Shown: piece by piece, positions 12,068-20,954 of the stretch
Numbering within the stretch: the stretch's first letter is position 1
How the letters are laid out: the number at the start of each line of letters is the position of its first letter
Origin: Hydrogenophilales bacterium CG12_big_fil_rev_8_21_14_0_65_61_21
GTDB taxonomy: Bacteria; Pseudomonadota; Gammaproteobacteria; Burkholderiales; Thiobacillaceae
Assembly (NCBI GenBank): GCA_002782005.1
Contig: PFGT01000060.1
Span: forward strand, 81,456 to 121,210
Reading direction: 5' to 3'
Length of the DNA stretch: 39,755 nucleotides
Position numbers and translations under genes: made by a program
The notes under the pieces: model-generated
Seen by the model: only the letters and a program-made list of their open reading frames with translations
What the model was told of the DNA's origin: nothing
Databases searched by the model: none

Positions 12068-12466
12068 ATGTCCACGTATTCAAAACAGCAACTGCAAATA
12101 GTGCGTGATGCCCTGGACCGGCAGCGGCAGGCGTTGGCAGAGTATATTCGGGCTGGTTTGTCGGAGAGCGAGCAAAATCAGTTCGCCGCCATTCTCGGTC
12201 GCTCGGCGGGCGATAGCAGCGACGAGGCATTGGCATCGTCGTTGGCCGATGTCGCCTCGGCACGACTCGACATTGAAGTCAAGCAGTGGCGGGAACTGGA
12301 GACGGCAGCGAGGCGTCTGGATAGCCCCGATTTTGGCGTTTGCCAGGATTGCGGCAGCGCCATTCCTTTGGCCCGCCTGACCGCCAACCCGGGCGCGTTG
12401 CGCTGCGTGGCTTGCCAGGATGCGTTCGACAAGACCCATGTGAGTCAACCGCACGGTTCGCTCTAA
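12068..12466 (+). CDS. DksA/TraR-family zinc finger protein
   Basis: A 132-residue protein with a helical N-terminal region and a C-terminal C4 zinc finger (CQDCG, 17 residues, then CVAC), the DksA/TraR C4 type. DksA binds RNA polymerase through the secondary channel and works with ppGpp. This protein is shorter than true DksA (about 150), and no clear DxxDxA tip motif is visible between the helices; the nearest is SSDEALASSLADVA. It is therefore better called DksA-like. The ATG at 12068 (MSTYSKQQLQ) was chosen over a longer frame beginning at 12011. The 177-bp gap to the divergent kinase gene holds both promoters, but none is clear. Confidence 0.85.
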   Translation: MSTYSKQQLQIVRDALDRQRQALAEYIRAGLSESEQNQFAAILGRSAGDSSDEALASSLADVASARLDIEVKQWRELETAARRLDSPDFGVCQDCGSAIPLARLTANPGALRCVACQDAFDKTHVSQPHGSL

Positions 12467-12477
12467 ACTCAGCTATC

Positions 12478-12567
12478 TGGCGGAAGCGGTGAGATTCGAA
12501 CTCACGGAGGGCGTAAACCCTCGCCGGTTTTCAAGACCGGTGCATTCAACCGCTCTGCCACGCTTCC
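12478..12567 (-). tRNA. tRNA-Ser (anticodon TGA)
   Basis: On the minus strand, acceptor GGAAGCG pairs with CGCTTCC, the anticodon stem CCGGT/ACCGG encloses CTTGAAA (anticodon TGA), the long variable arm GAGGGTTTACGCCCTC is typical of serine tRNAs, and CCA is encoded. A TAAAAT that could serve as -10 lies at 12578-12583. It follows pabB closely and may also be read from that operon. Confidence 0.97.
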
Positions 12568-12580
12568 AAGGGGCGCTATT

Positions 12581-13927
12581 TTACCCGAGCACGCGCAATA
12601 GCGGCGCGGCCTTGTCCAGACATTCCTGATATTCCGAATCGACTTCGGAGTCGGCCACAATGCCGCCGCCGACGCCAAAGCTGACCGTTTTGCCCTCGCT
12701 GACCAGGGTGCGGATGGCGATGTTGGTGTCCATGTCGCCATTGCCGCCAATATAGCCGATGGCGCCGCAGTAGAGGCCACGCGGATCGGGTTCCATCTCG
12801 TCGATGATGGCCATGGCCCGCCGCTTGGGCGCGCCGGTGATCGAGCCGCCAGGGAAGGTCGCCCGCAACAGGTCGATGGCATCGCTATTGGGCCGCAAAC
12901 GGCCGCTGACGGTACTCACCAAGTGATGCACTTGAGCGAAGCTCTCCACCGCGAACAGGTCGGGGACGGCCACGGAACCGGTTTGGCAGACCTTGCCCAG
13001 GTCGTTGCGTAGCAGGTCGACGATCATCAGGTTCTCCGCCCGGTCCTTGTCGCTCTCGGCCAACGCCTTGGCCAGTGCGCGATCGCATTGGGGATCCGGG
13101 TCGCGCGGCCGGGTGCCCTTGATTGGTCGGGTGGTGACCCGGTTGCCGCGTAGCTCGATGAAGCGTTCCGGTGAGGTCGATAACACCTGAACCTCGGGAT
13201 GGTTGAGATAGGCTGAAAAAGGCGCCGGGTTGAGCTGGCGCAAGGCGCGGTACAGCGCCCAGCGGCTGCCGCCGACCTGAGCCGTATAGCGTTGGGTCAG
13301 GTTGATCTGGTAGCAGTCGCCGGCCGCGATGTAGCGTTTGATCGACTCGAAGGCCGCGCCATAACCGGCGCGGGTCAGGTTGGATAGCGGCGCGGACCGG
13401 GTCGTGAAGCGGCCCGGCGTTGCCTCTGGCGGGTGGGAAAAGGCTTCGACCAAGCGGTCCCAATCGCATCCTGTTTGGGTATCCCGTTCGGCGGAAACCA
13501 GTTGCGCGACGTGCGTTTCATGATCGATGACCACCGCCCAGTCGTACAGCCCAACGGCCATTTCTGGCGGACCGGCTCTGGAACTGGCCGGCAGGTCGCC
13601 CAATGTCCGCGCCAGGTCATAGGCGAAATAGCCGATTGCGCCACCGGCGAATGGAACCGTCCCGGAGTGCGATTCGACCGCGCCAAGTTGCGAGCGCAGG
13701 ATATTCAAGGGATCGCCGGATTCGCTGCGAACGCTAGTCCGGGTGCGAATCTCGGTAACCGCGCCGCGTGTTACCAGGGTCGCGTAAGGCCGGGCGGCCA
13801 GGATGTCCCAGCGTCCGCCCAAGGCATGAGGCCGACCGCTGTCGAGATAGACCGCCCAGGGTTCCCAGGCAATGGCCTCGAACAGGTCGGCGCTATCGGC
13901 ACGGTAGGGCAATTGGGCGACGCGCAT
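12581..13927 (-). CDS. pabB: Aminodeoxychorismate synthase component I
   Basis: A 448-residue chorismate-utilising enzyme that makes 4-amino-4-deoxychorismate for folate synthesis with a PabA glutaminase. The active-site lysine motif PIKGTRPR (K270) marks PabB, since TrpE has Ala there. Other blocks are GDCYQINLTQRY, LSTSPERFIEL, ENLMIVDLLRNDLG, FPGGSITGAPKRRAM and GAIGYIGGNGDMD. The start MRVAQLPYRADSADLFEAI at 13927 follows the trhP stop by 8 bases; a TTG at 13939 overlapping that stop is an alternative. No lyase domain (PabC) is fused and pabA is not in the window. Confidence 0.94.
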   Translation of the reverse strand: MRVAQLPYRADSADLFEAIAWEPWAVYLDSGRPHALGGRWDILAARPYATLVTRGAVTEIRTRTSVRSESGDPLNILRSQLGAVESHSGTVPFAGGAIGYFAYDLARTLGDLPASSRAGPPEMAVGLYDWAVVIDHETHVAQLVSAERDTQTGCDWDRLVEAFSHPPEATPGRFTTRSAPLSNLTRAGYGAAFESIKRYIAAGDCYQINLTQRYTAQVGGSRWALYRALRQLNPAPFSAYLNHPEVQVLSTSPERFIELRGNRVTTRPIKGTRPRDPDPQCDRALAKALAESDKDRAENLMIVDLLRNDLGKVCQTGSVAVPDLFAVESFAQVHHLVSTVSGRLRPNSDAIDLLRATFPGGSITGAPKRRAMAIIDEMEPDPRGLYCGAIGYIGGNGDMDTNIAIRTLVSEGKTVSFGVGGGIVADSEVDSEYQECLDKAAPLLRVLG

Positions 13928-13935
13928 TCGCCCTA

Positions 13936-15213
13936 TCAACTCAGATAACGCGCCACGAAGGCGCCGACGCTATCCTGGGGCAGCGCAATCCAGGCGCGGT
14001 GGCCGCTGCCGGGAACGACCGCAATCGGCTCGCCCGCTGCGTTGCGCATGTCGTCGATCACGAATTCCCGCAGACCGGCGGGTTGGATCAATTCGATGTG
14101 GTCGCCGGCGCTGAGCTTGTTCTTGGCCTCGAATTCGACCAGGCCGCTGGTCGGGTTGTAACTCACAATATCGCCGACATACAGGCTGCGACCGCTTTCG
14201 GAGTGGCCGCGCAGGTAGTTCTGATACTCGGCTGGGGTATGGCGCTGGAAGAAACCATCGGTATAGCCGCGATTGGCCAGGCCATCGAGATGGCCGAGCA
14301 GTTTTGGGTCCAGCCCGGCGCCGGCTAAGGCATCGGCTATGGCCTGCCGATAGGCCTGACAGACGCGCGCCACGTAGTAGGGTGACTTGGTGCGGCCCTC
14401 GATCTTGAGCGAATCGACGCCGATCTCGACCAGCCGCTGGATGTGCTCGATGGCGCGCAGGTCCTTGGAGTTCATGATGTAGGTGCCGTGCTCGTCCTCC
14501 TCGATGGGCATGTAGCTGCCCTGGCGACGCTCGTTTTCCTCGATTACGAACACGTCGCCCGAGGCATCGACCCTGGCCGGATGGGTCTGGTATCGCCAAC
14601 GGCAGGAGTTGGTGCAACTGCCCTGGTTGGGATCGCGGTGGTTGAAGTAGCCAGACAGCAGGCAGCGGCCGGAATAGGCCACGCAAAGCGCGCCGTGGAC
14701 GAACACTTCGAGTTCCATGTCCGGGCAGTCCTGGCGAATGGCGGCGATCTCGTCCAGCGACAGCTCGCGCGACAGGATCACCCGGCTCACCCCGGCCCGC
14801 TGCCAGAAACGCACCGCCGCGCTGTTCACCGTGTTGGCCTGGACCGAGAGGTGGATTGCCATGTCCGGCCAGCTTTCCCGCACCATCAGGATCAGGCCGG
14901 GGTCGGACATGATCAGGGCATCGGGTTTGAGTGCGATCACCGGGGCCATGTCTTTGAGATAGGTCTTCAGCTTGGCGGTGTGCGGGTAGATGTTGGAGAC
15001 CAGATAAAACGGATGACCCAGTCCGTGGGCGCGGCGGATGCCTTCGTCGAGCACCGCGATCTCGCCGAAGGCGTTGTTGCGCACCCTGAGCGAGTAGCGC
15101 GGCTGGCCCGCGTAGACCGCCGTCGCGCCGAAGGCGAAGGCGGTGTCTAGCATGTGCAGCGAACCGGCTGGCGCGAGTAGTTCAGGGGCGCGCCAGGGTA
15201 GGGACTCAGTCAC
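13936..15213 (-). CDS. trhP: tRNA hydroxylation protein TrhP (U32 peptidase family)
   Basis: A 425-residue peptidase-U32 family protein matching YegQ/TrhP, which makes 5-hydroxyuridine at position 34 of tRNA using prephenate. Recognised blocks are [26 protein letters not shown]-like [49 protein letters not shown] and [13 protein letters not shown], with the Cys cluster that probably binds an Fe-S cluster, followed by [16 protein letters not shown]. The GTG start overlaps the phosphofructokinase stop by 8 bases. The prephenate link is interesting beside pabB, another user of the chorismate branch, though this may be chance. Confidence 0.93.
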   Translation of the reverse strand: MTESLPWRAPELLAPAGSLHMLDTAFAFGATAVYAGQPRYSLRVRNNAFGEIAVLDEGIRRAHGLGHPFYLVSNIYPHTAKLKTYLKDMAPVIALKPDALIMSDPGLILMVRESWPDMAIHLSVQANTVNSAAVRFWQRAGVSRVILSRELSLDEIAAIRQDCPDMELEVFVHGALCVAYSGRCLLSGYFNHRDPNQGSCTNSCRWRYQTHPARVDASGDVFVIEENERRQGSYMPIEEDEHGTYIMNSKDLRAIEHIQRLVEIGVDSLKIEGRTKSPYYVARVCQAYRQAIADALAGAGLDPKLLGHLDGLANRGYTDGFFQRHTPAEYQNYLRGHSESGRSLYVGDIVSYNPTSGLVEFEAKNKLSAGDHIELIQPAGLREFVIDDMRNAAGEPIAVVPGSGHRAWIALPQDSVGAFVARYLS

Positions 15214-16306
15214 CGAAGTTGGTCTCTACCCGACGCGCGCTTTCCACCCAAGGGTGGTCGATCGGTACGGTCTTGACCTTGCCGGCCACGTCTTCCAGCG
15301 GCACGGCCTCGGTGGCTTCGCCCCGAGCGGCGACCATGAAGCCATAGCGGCCCTCGGCAATTAGGTCGGCGGCGGCGGTGCCTAGCCGGGTGGACAGGAT
15401 GCGATCGGCGGCGGACGGCGCGCCGCCGCGCTGGAGATGGCCGAGGATGGTGATCCGCGCCTCCAGGCCGGTCAGGGCTTCCAATTGCTGGGCCAGCTTG
15501 ATGGTCCGGTCGGCGTAGATGATCTCGGGTTCTTCCACATCGGCATCCTTGGCCTTCTTGACCTTCTTGTTTTCCAGTGCAGCCTGACGGGCCTGCTCCT
15601 GGACGCTGATTGCGCCTTCGGCCACGGCGACGATGCTGAAGGGCTTGCCGCCCCGGCTGCGGCGCTTGATGGCAGCGGCCACGCTGTCTACGTCATAAGG
15701 GATTTCCGGGATCAGGATCACGTCGGCGCCGCCGGCGATGCCCGCGCCCAGGGCCAGCCAGCCGGCCCGGTGGCCCATGATCTCGACCACGATGATGCGG
15801 TGATGACTGTGGGCGGTGCTGTGCAGACGGTCAACCGCCTCGGTGGCAATGCCCAGCGCGGTGTCGAAGCCGAAGGTGATGTCGGTCATCGCCACGTCGT
15901 TGTCGATGGTCTTGGGCAGGGTGATGATGTTGAGGCCCGCTTCCTTGAGGCGCAGGGCGTTCTTCTGGGTGCCGCCGCCGCCCAGGCAAACCAGGCAATC
16001 GAGGCCGTGTGCGTGGTAGTTCTCGACGATGACGCCGGTCATGTCCTTGATCTTGCCGCCGACCGGCATCTTGTGCGGCTTGTCCCGGCTGGTGCCGAGT
16101 ATCGTGCCGCCCAGGGTGAGGATGCCGGACAACTGACCGCCTTCCAGCGGTGCGGTGCGGTTTTCCATCAAGCCACGGAAGCCATCGCGAAAGCCGACCA
16201 GATGCATACCGTAGTGGCCCACCACCGCCTTGCCGACGCCCCGAATGGCCGCGTTGAGACCGGGACTGTCGCCGCCGGCGGTGAGGATGCCTATGTATTT
16301 AGTCAT
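15206..16306 (-). CDS. 6-phosphofructokinase (group III/mixed type)
   Basis: A 366-residue PFK-A family enzyme that phosphorylates fructose 6-phosphate, using ATP or pyrophosphate. Motifs are [18 protein letters not shown] at the N-terminus, [10 protein letters not shown] (catalytic Asp), [30 protein letters not shown] and [13 protein letters not shown]. The metal/phosphate loop that is GGDGS in E. coli PFK-1 and GGDD in PPi enzymes reads [10 protein letters not shown] here, so its Asp is missing. A Lys/Glu-rich insert lies near residues 245-265. The start MTKYIGI is preceded by a GGGGCG stretch. It lies 36 bp behind the C_GCAxxG_C_C gene. The phosphoryl donor cannot be told from sequence. 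Confidence 0.92.
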   Translation of the reverse strand: MTKYIGILTAGGDSPGLNAAIRGVGKAVVGHYGMHLVGFRDGFRGLMENRTAPLEGGQLSGILTLGGTILGTSRDKPHKMPVGGKIKDMTGVIVENYHAHGLDCLVCLGGGGTQKNALRLKEAGLNIITLPKTIDNDVAMTDITFGFDTALGIATEAVDRLHSTAHSHHRIIVVEIMGHRAGWLALGAGIAGGADVILIPEIPYDVDSVAAAIKRRSRGGKPFSIVAVAEGAISVQEQARQAALENKKVKKAKDADVEEPEIIYADRTIKLAQQLEALTGLEARITILGHLQRGGAPSAADRILSTRLGTAAADLIAEGRYGFMVAARGEATEAVPLEDVAGKVKTVPIDHPWVESARRVETNFGD

Positions 16307-16342
16307 GTGAGCGCCCCGAGGTAATGACAAAGGGCCGTCAGC

Positions 16343-16825
16343 TTACAACATCTCCACCACCCATTTCGTGACCGTGGCCGTGGCCCGTGCGCATTGTTCG
16401 CCGCGTGCGTCGCTGAAGGCCTGGTATTCCTCGGCCCGCCACATGTCGTAGGTGCGGCCGGTGAACTGGTGTTGCAGCTCCTGGCAGGTGACACCGCCGA
16501 ACTCGGCCCGGAACCGGTCCACCAGCTCCTGACCCTTCTTGAAGTTGTTGATGAAGCGGCCCTTGTCCAATTTATCTCGATCCCGGCCACGCTTGGCGGA
16601 TAGCGCCACCAGGCCGCCGGTCAGCGCCCCGCAAGCGCCCTCGCCGGACAGCGCGCCACCGCCCGACAAGCCGTGGCTGGCCTTGATGACGCTGTCGTCG
16701 ATGACCCCCACCGTTTCCTGGATTGCCGACAGCACGCACTGCGGACAACAGCCGTAATCCAGCTCGTATTTCATGGCCTTGTCGTAGGCTCGCTGGGCGA
16801 GGTCCTGCTTGTCGTCGGCGCTCAT
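16343..16825 (-). CDS. C_GCAxxG_C_C family redox protein
   Basis: A 160-residue Cys-rich protein of the C_GCAxxG_C_C family, whose members are thought to be redox-active or metal-binding. It has an N-terminal CCPQCV, a central GEGACGALTGGLVALS (the GCAxxG-like core), and later Cys at VTCQEL and EQCARA. No signal peptide or membrane helix is seen. The ATG at 16825 is preceded by GGGGACC. Upstream is a clean promoter with a palindrome over the likely transcription start, so regulation by a repressor is probable. It heads a minus-strand run with pfk, trhP and pabB. Confidence 0.85.
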   Translation of the reverse strand: MSADDKQDLAQRAYDKAMKYELDYGCCPQCVLSAIQETVGVIDDSVIKASHGLSGGGALSGEGACGALTGGLVALSAKRGRDRDKLDKGRFINNFKKGQELVDRFRAEFGGVTCQELQHQFTGRTYDMWRAEEYQAFSDARGEQCARATATVTKWVVEML

Positions 16826-16841
16826 GGTTGGTCCCCAGAAT

Positions 16842-16886
16842 ATTAGCGAATGCTTATGTATAGCCTATTCTGCGGCGGCGGTGCAA
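16842..16886 (-). promoter_or_regulatory. Promoter with overlapping inverted repeat before the C_GCAxxG_C_C gene
   Basis: Minus-strand -35 TTGCAC (16881-16886) and -10 TATACA (16857-16862) are 18 bases apart. Directly downstream, ATTAGC-GAAT-GCTTAT (16842-16857) is an inverted repeat with 5 of 6 positions matching per arm. It would cover the transcription start, as an ArsR-type or similar repressor site would. The regulator is unknown. Confidence 0.6.
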
Positions 16887-16898
16887 GTTCGGCTTTGC

Positions 16899-17534
16899 TC
16901 AATGGCCGGCCGGCCAATCCTGATCGTCGGGTTTGGCTCGCTCCAGATAGGCCTCTACCAGCAGGGTTGAGATGAGTTTGCGGTCCAGCGCCAGCCACAG
17001 CACCACCGGCGCCAGGGTCGGCAGGACCAAGGTGCCGAATTGATAGCCCAGGGCAATGACTTCCCGCGACTGCTCGCCGAATCCGGTCTGCGCCGCTACG
17101 GCGGGACCAGCCACGATGGCGACCTCCTTGAGCCAGGCGAACAGCACGCTGACGATCTGAAACGGCAGCAGGGCCAGCGCCGCCAACAGCATCTTGGTAA
17201 CCATGCCATGCGGCATCGAGGCCAGAAACAGCGCTGACAGGAGCGGCAGGCCATAGCCATAGGTAAGGTAATCCGCTTCCGGCGTCAGCAAGGCCACCTG
17301 ACCTGGCAGCGCCCCAGGTTGCGCAGGCATTTGCAGGCTGGTCATCAGGTCGATATGGGTACCGCTCAGTTCCGCGCCTTCGGCCCAGGACGGGAAGATC
17401 AGGTGCGCCAGCGCGCCGGTCAGCCAGCCCACCGGCATGGCCAGCAAGCCGGCTAGCGCGTACCACAACGACAGGCACAGCAGCAGCCAGAGAATTGTGC
17501 GCAGCAGAAATCCGGCCAGCAGGCTGAGGTTCAC
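16899..17534 (-). CDS. Exosortase H-associated membrane protein
   Basis: A 211-residue membrane protein beginning at a GTG that overlaps the xrtH stop (GTGA). It has a first helix (NLSLLAGFLLRTILWLLLCLSLWYA, residues 2-26 in two blocks), an extracytoplasmic-looking segment around ELSGTHIDLMTS and LLTPEADYLTYGYGLPLLSAL, then two or three helices (MLLAALALLPFQIVSVLFAW, VLPTLAPVVLWLAL) and a charged tail. It matches the kind of protein regularly encoded next to XrtH. Its function is not known; being translationally coupled to the exosortase it probably acts with it in the inner membrane. Confidence 0.8.
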   Translation of the reverse strand: MNLSLLAGFLLRTILWLLLCLSLWYALAGLLAMPVGWLTGALAHLIFPSWAEGAELSGTHIDLMTSLQMPAQPGALPGQVALLTPEADYLTYGYGLPLLSALFLASMPHGMVTKMLLAALALLPFQIVSVLFAWLKEVAIVAGPAVAAQTGFGEQSREVIALGYQFGTLVLPTLAPVVLWLALDRKLISTLLVEAYLERAKPDDQDWPAGH

Positions 17535-18034
17535 GATTTGAACTTGGGCAACAGCGAATGGCCGGCCAAAAAGCGCACCCAGAGCAGCCAGACGACCAGC
17601 ACGTCGAGCATGATGAGGGCCTGCCAGAGGTATAGATGGGCGAACTCGAACACCTTCATATTCCATTGCCCCAGGTAGAACAGGCTGATTACCCGCACGA
17701 TGTTGACGCCTTGCACCGCCGCGATGCCGATGCCGATGCCGGCCAGCTTGTACTTCCATGGCGCCGGGAAGGCCAGCATGGCGGCGATCAGGATGATGCA
17801 GGCCTCGACGCCATTGCAGCCAGGTTGGATGGATACGCCGAAGCCGTTCTTCAGACTTTGAATCACCACGCCGTAGGCATGGACATCGGGGTCGAAGGTT
17901 TGCAATAGGCCGGCGCTGATCCGCGCCAGGGTCGCTGTCCAGGGGATGACTAGGCTGGCCTGAACCGGGCCGTATAACTCGCCCCCGAACAGGACGATCT
18001 GAATGGCTATGAACAGCAGGAAAAAACGCAACAT
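17531..18034 (-). CDS. xrtH: Exosortase H (XrtH), short exosortase
   Basis: A 167-residue inner-membrane cysteine protease/transpeptidase of the exosortase/archaeosortase family. The catalytic set is visible: Cys73 in PGCNGVEAC, Arg114 in NIVRVISLFY and His133 in FAHLYLWQ. About five hydrophobic helices surround them. Its small size and the coupled partner gene fit XrtH, which recognises C-terminal IPTLxxWG-type sorting signals. No protein with such a tail is encoded in this window, so substrates must lie elsewhere. The gene follows pgl by 28 bp, with GGAG upstream of the ATG. The subtype is inferred from size and neighbour. Confidence 0.88.
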   Translation of the reverse strand: MLRFFLLFIAIQIVLFGGELYGPVQASLVIPWTATLARISAGLLQTFDPDVHAYGVVIQSLKNGFGVSIQPGCNGVEACIILIAAMLAFPAPWKYKLAGIGIGIAAVQGVNIVRVISLFYLGQWNMKVFEFAHLYLWQALIMLDVLVVWLLWVRFLAGHSLLPKFKS

Positions 18035-18062
18035 GGCGACACGCTCCGGATTGGTTTTTTGA

Positions 18063-18770
18063 TTATCCCATGACCGGGAACGAATTCCAGGGTAGCGCCG
18101 CGCGATCCAGCAACACGTCCACGCCGGCGGCCGGCGCGATAGCCGCCGCCGGGAGCGCGGCGCCCCGACGCCAGTTCGCCACGGTATCCCGTTTACTGGA
18201 CCCCAGCACCAGAAACAATACTTGGCGTGCATCGTCCAGGCGGCGGGCCGACAGGCTGACCCGTTGCGATGGCGGCTTGGGGGCCGCGAATACCGGTAAG
18301 GCCGCCGGTGCACTCGGCCCGGTTCCCCAGTCATGACCGGGGAACAGACTGGCGGTGTGACCATCCTCGCCCAGGCCCAGCAATACCAGATCGAATGTTG
18401 GCACGGCTCGTAGTTGCCGGTCGTAGGCCGCCGCTGCCGCAATGGCGCCCAATTCGGCGGGGATGGGGTGGTTATTCGCTCCAGGCAGGTTCACGAGGCG
18501 CAACCAGACTGCCTCGGCCATCTGCGAATTGCGCTCTGGATCGGTCGCCGGCAAACAACGTTCGTCACCGTACCAAACCTGCCAGCGGGACCAGTCGTGG
18601 GCCTCGTCGGCCAGGGCTTGATAAAGCCGTTTGGGCGTTCCGCCGCCGGCCAGAGTGATGTGGAATTCGCCCCGCGCCGCCAGCGCCTCGGCCTCGGCCC
18701 GGGCAACAAAAGCGAGCGCCCTGGCCAGCCAGTCGTTATCGTCGGTCGCGATCTGCCAGCGAGGCTGCAT
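18063..18770 (-). CDS. pgl: 6-phosphogluconolactonase
   Basis: A 235-residue enzyme of the DevB/Pgl type, which hydrolyses 6-phosphogluconolactone in the oxidative pentose phosphate pathway. Motifs are ITLAGGGTPKRLYQAL, WQVWYGDERCLPATDPERNS, LVLLGLGEDGHTASLFPGH and the C-terminal LLDRAALPW. The start MQPRWQIATDDNDW was selected because it precedes the first conserved block; the open frame runs on far upstream through the antisense of the exonuclease and that part is not real. No zwf or edd is present next to it. It is divergent from the exonuclease gene across 57 bp. Confidence 0.94.
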   Translation of the reverse strand: MQPRWQIATDDNDWLARALAFVARAEAEALAARGEFHITLAGGGTPKRLYQALADEAHDWSRWQVWYGDERCLPATDPERNSQMAEAVWLRLVNLPGANNHPIPAELGAIAAAAAYDRQLRAVPTFDLVLLGLGEDGHTASLFPGHDWGTGPSAPAALPVFAAPKPPSQRVSLSARRLDDARQVLFLVLGSSKRDTVANWRRGAALPAAAIAPAAGVDVLLDRAALPWNSFPVMG

Positions 18771-18827
18771 CGGTGCCGGATTCCGGAAAAGGTAGAATGG
18801 CAGCCATTGTACGCCGCAGAAATCACC

Positions 18828-19607
18828 ATGAATCCAGTCCTGACCTTCGACCTCGAAACCATCCCTGACATCGCTGGCATCCGCCGTCTGCATGGCATAG
18901 GCCCCGAATCCGACGACCGCGAGGTGGCCGACATGGCCATGCTCATGCGCCGCCAGCAGACTGGCGGCTCCGACTTCATGCCGCTGCATCTGCAACGCAT
19001 CGTCACCATCTCTTGCGCCTTGCGCGAAGGCGACCGCTTCCGCATCTTCTCCCTGTCCGAGCCGGATATGGACGAGGCCGAGATCGTCCGCCGCTTCTTC
19101 GACGGTATCGAAAAATACACGCCTCAGATCGTGTCCTGGAACGGCGGCGGCTTCGACCTGCCGGTGCTGCATTACCGGGCCATGCTGCACGGCGTCGCCG
19201 CCCCGCGCTACTGGGATCAGGGTGAGGACGACCGCGACTTCAAGTGGAACAACTACATCAGCCGTTACCACAACCGCCACCTCGACCTGATGGACCTGTT
19301 GGCCCTCTACCAGCCGCGCGCCTATGTCGGCCTCGATGACTTCGCCAAGCTGCTTGGTTTTCCCGGCAAGCTGGGCATGGACGGCGGCAAGGTCTGGGAC
19401 GCCTACCAGGCCGGCCAGGCCACTGACATCCGCGACTATTGCGAGACCGACGTGGCAAATACCTATCTGGTCTTCCTGCGCTTCCAGCTCATGCGCGGCG
19501 CGCTTACCCGCGAGCAATACGAACGCGAGATCGCCTTGGTGCGCGACACACTGACCGGCATCGACGCGCCCCATTGGCAGCAATTTCTCGGGGCCTGGTC
19601 GGCATGA
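18828..19607 (+). CDS. Predicted 3'-5' exonuclease related to DNA polymerase B
   Basis: A 259-residue protein of the PolB-like DnaQ exonuclease family (PF10108-like). Exo I is [10 protein letters not shown] (D8, E10), Exo II lies in [16 protein letters not shown], and Exo III in [19 protein letters not shown]. No polymerase domain is present, so it is a stand-alone nuclease, probably for DNA or RNA ends. The ATG at 18828 gives the family N-terminus MNPVLTFD; no clear ribosome site is seen, and a TAGAAT at 18793-18798 may be its -10. Its stop overlaps the rlmD start (ATGA). Confidence 0.92.
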   Translation: MNPVLTFDLETIPDIAGIRRLHGIGPESDDREVADMAMLMRRQQTGGSDFMPLHLQRIVTISCALREGDRFRIFSLSEPDMDEAEIVRRFFDGIEKYTPQIVSWNGGGFDLPVLHYRAMLHGVAAPRYWDQGEDDRDFKWNNYISRYHNRHLDLMDLLALYQPRAYVGLDDFAKLLGFPGKLGMDGGKVWDAYQAGQATDIRDYCETDVANTYLVFLRFQLMRGALTREQYEREIALVRDTLTGIDAPHWQQFLGAWSA

Positions 19608-20911
19608 ATTACCCGTTGTTCATCGAATCCATGGACCATGAAGGCCGGGGTGTCGCCCATCATGACGGCAAGGCCGTGTTCGTCGATGGCGCACTGACCG
19701 GCGAGTGCGTCGAGGCCTCGCCCTATCGCAAGAAGGACAGCTACGAACAGGCTCAGGTCCAGCGTATCGTCAAGGCCAGTCCCTACCGGGTGACGCCCGG
19801 CTGTCAGTGGTTCGACCGCTGCGGCGGTTGCAGCCACCAACACCTGGACGAGGCGGCTCAGGTTGCGGTCAAGCAGCGGGTCCTGGAGGACTGTTTTGCG
19901 CACCTCGGCAAGGTGCAACCGGAAACCATGCTGGCCCCTATCCACGGCCCGACCTGGGGCTACCGCACCAAGGCGCGGCTGTCGGTGCGCAACGTAGCCA
20001 AGAAGAGCGCCGTGCTGGTCGGCTTTCACGAACGCAAGAGCCGCTATGTCGCCGATATGCTGGGCTGCGCGGTGTTGACGCCGAAGATCGGTAAATTATT
20101 ACCCGCCATGCGCGAGCTGGTCGCCAGTTTGACCATACGCGACCAGTTGCCGCAGATCGAGGTCGCTGTCGGTGATACGGTCGCGGTGCTGGTATTGCGC
20201 ATCCTGGCGCCGCTGACGCTTGAGGACGAAGCCAGTGTGCGCGCCTTCGCCGATGCCCACGACGTGCAAATCTGGCTGCAAACCAAAGGTCCGGACACTG
20301 TCCAGCCGTTCCATCCCCTGGACGGCCCGGCCTTGAGCTATAGCCTGCCGGAATTCAACCTGACCATGCCGTTCAAACCGACCGAATTCACCCAGGTCAA
20401 CCACGGCGTCAACCGGATGCTGGTGCGCCGCGCCATCCATATGCTGGCGCCGAAGCCGGGCGAAAAGGTGGCTGATTTTTTTTGCGGTCTGGGTAACTTT
20501 ACCCTACCCATCGCCCGTCGCGGCGCCGAGGTGTTGGGCATCGAAGGCAGCCAGAGTTTGGTCAGCCGGGCGCTGGAAAATGCCCGGCTGAATGGCCTCG
20601 ACAACCTCACCCGCTATCAGGTCATGAACCTGTTCGAGATGGCCCCGGAAATCCTCGCCGCCCTAGGCCGCTTCGACAAATGGTTGGTCGACCCACCCAG
20701 AGACGGCGCCATCGAACTGGTGAAATCATTGCCGGAGGATGGCAGCGGTCCAAGCCGTATCGTCTATGTCTCCTGCAACCCGGCCACCCTGGCCCGCGAT
20801 GCCAGCGTTCTGGTCAACACCAAGGGCTACACACTCAAGGCCGCCGGCGTGGCCAACATGTTCCCGCACACCGCCCACGTTGAAAGCATCGCGCTGTTCG
20901 AGCGGCCATAA
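19604..20911 (+). CDS. rlmD: 23S rRNA (uracil-5)-methyltransferase RlmD
   Basis: A 435-residue TrmA/RumA-type SAM methyltransferase that makes m5U1939 in 23S rRNA. It has an N-terminal TRAM-like domain ([20 protein letters not shown]), the four-Cys Fe-S site C67-x5-C73-x2-C76 and C155, the SAM loop [14 protein letters not shown] (about 291), the [10 protein letters not shown] motif and the catalytic Cys391 in [13 protein letters not shown]. The size matches RlmD. It is coupled to the exonuclease upstream by a 4-base overlap, and its stop lies within the A-run of the terminator that follows. Confidence 0.96.
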   Translation: MNYPLFIESMDHEGRGVAHHDGKAVFVDGALTGECVEASPYRKKDSYEQAQVQRIVKASPYRVTPGCQWFDRCGGCSHQHLDEAAQVAVKQRVLEDCFAHLGKVQPETMLAPIHGPTWGYRTKARLSVRNVAKKSAVLVGFHERKSRYVADMLGCAVLTPKIGKLLPAMRELVASLTIRDQLPQIEVAVGDTVAVLVLRILAPLTLEDEASVRAFADAHDVQIWLQTKGPDTVQPFHPLDGPALSYSLPEFNLTMPFKPTEFTQVNHGVNRMLVRRAIHMLAPKPGEKVADFFCGLGNFTLPIARRGAEVLGIEGSQSLVSRALENARLNGLDNLTRYQVMNLFEMAPEILAALGRFDKWLVDPPRDGAIELVKSLPEDGSGPSRIVYVSCNPATLARDASVLVNTKGYTLKAAGVANMFPHTAHVESIALFERP

Positions 20912-20937
20912 AAAAAGCGGCCGCAGCCGCTTTTTTT
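20910..20937. terminator. Bidirectional terminator between rlmD and the BI-1 gene
   Basis: Seven A residues, stem GCGGC (20917-20921), loop CGCA, stem GCCGC (20926-20930), then seven T residues. The structure is symmetric and so can stop transcription from both converging genes. The rlmD stop codon TAA uses the first A residues. Confidence 0.93.
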
Positions 20938-20954
20938 GTTGGGTGTTTTCGAAC

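Noticed and set aside
15437-16324. A 295-codon plus-strand frame opposite the phosphofructokinase gene
   Set aside because: It is the antisense shadow of a high-GC gene; the composition is Asp/Gly/His/Gln rich and no motif is seen.
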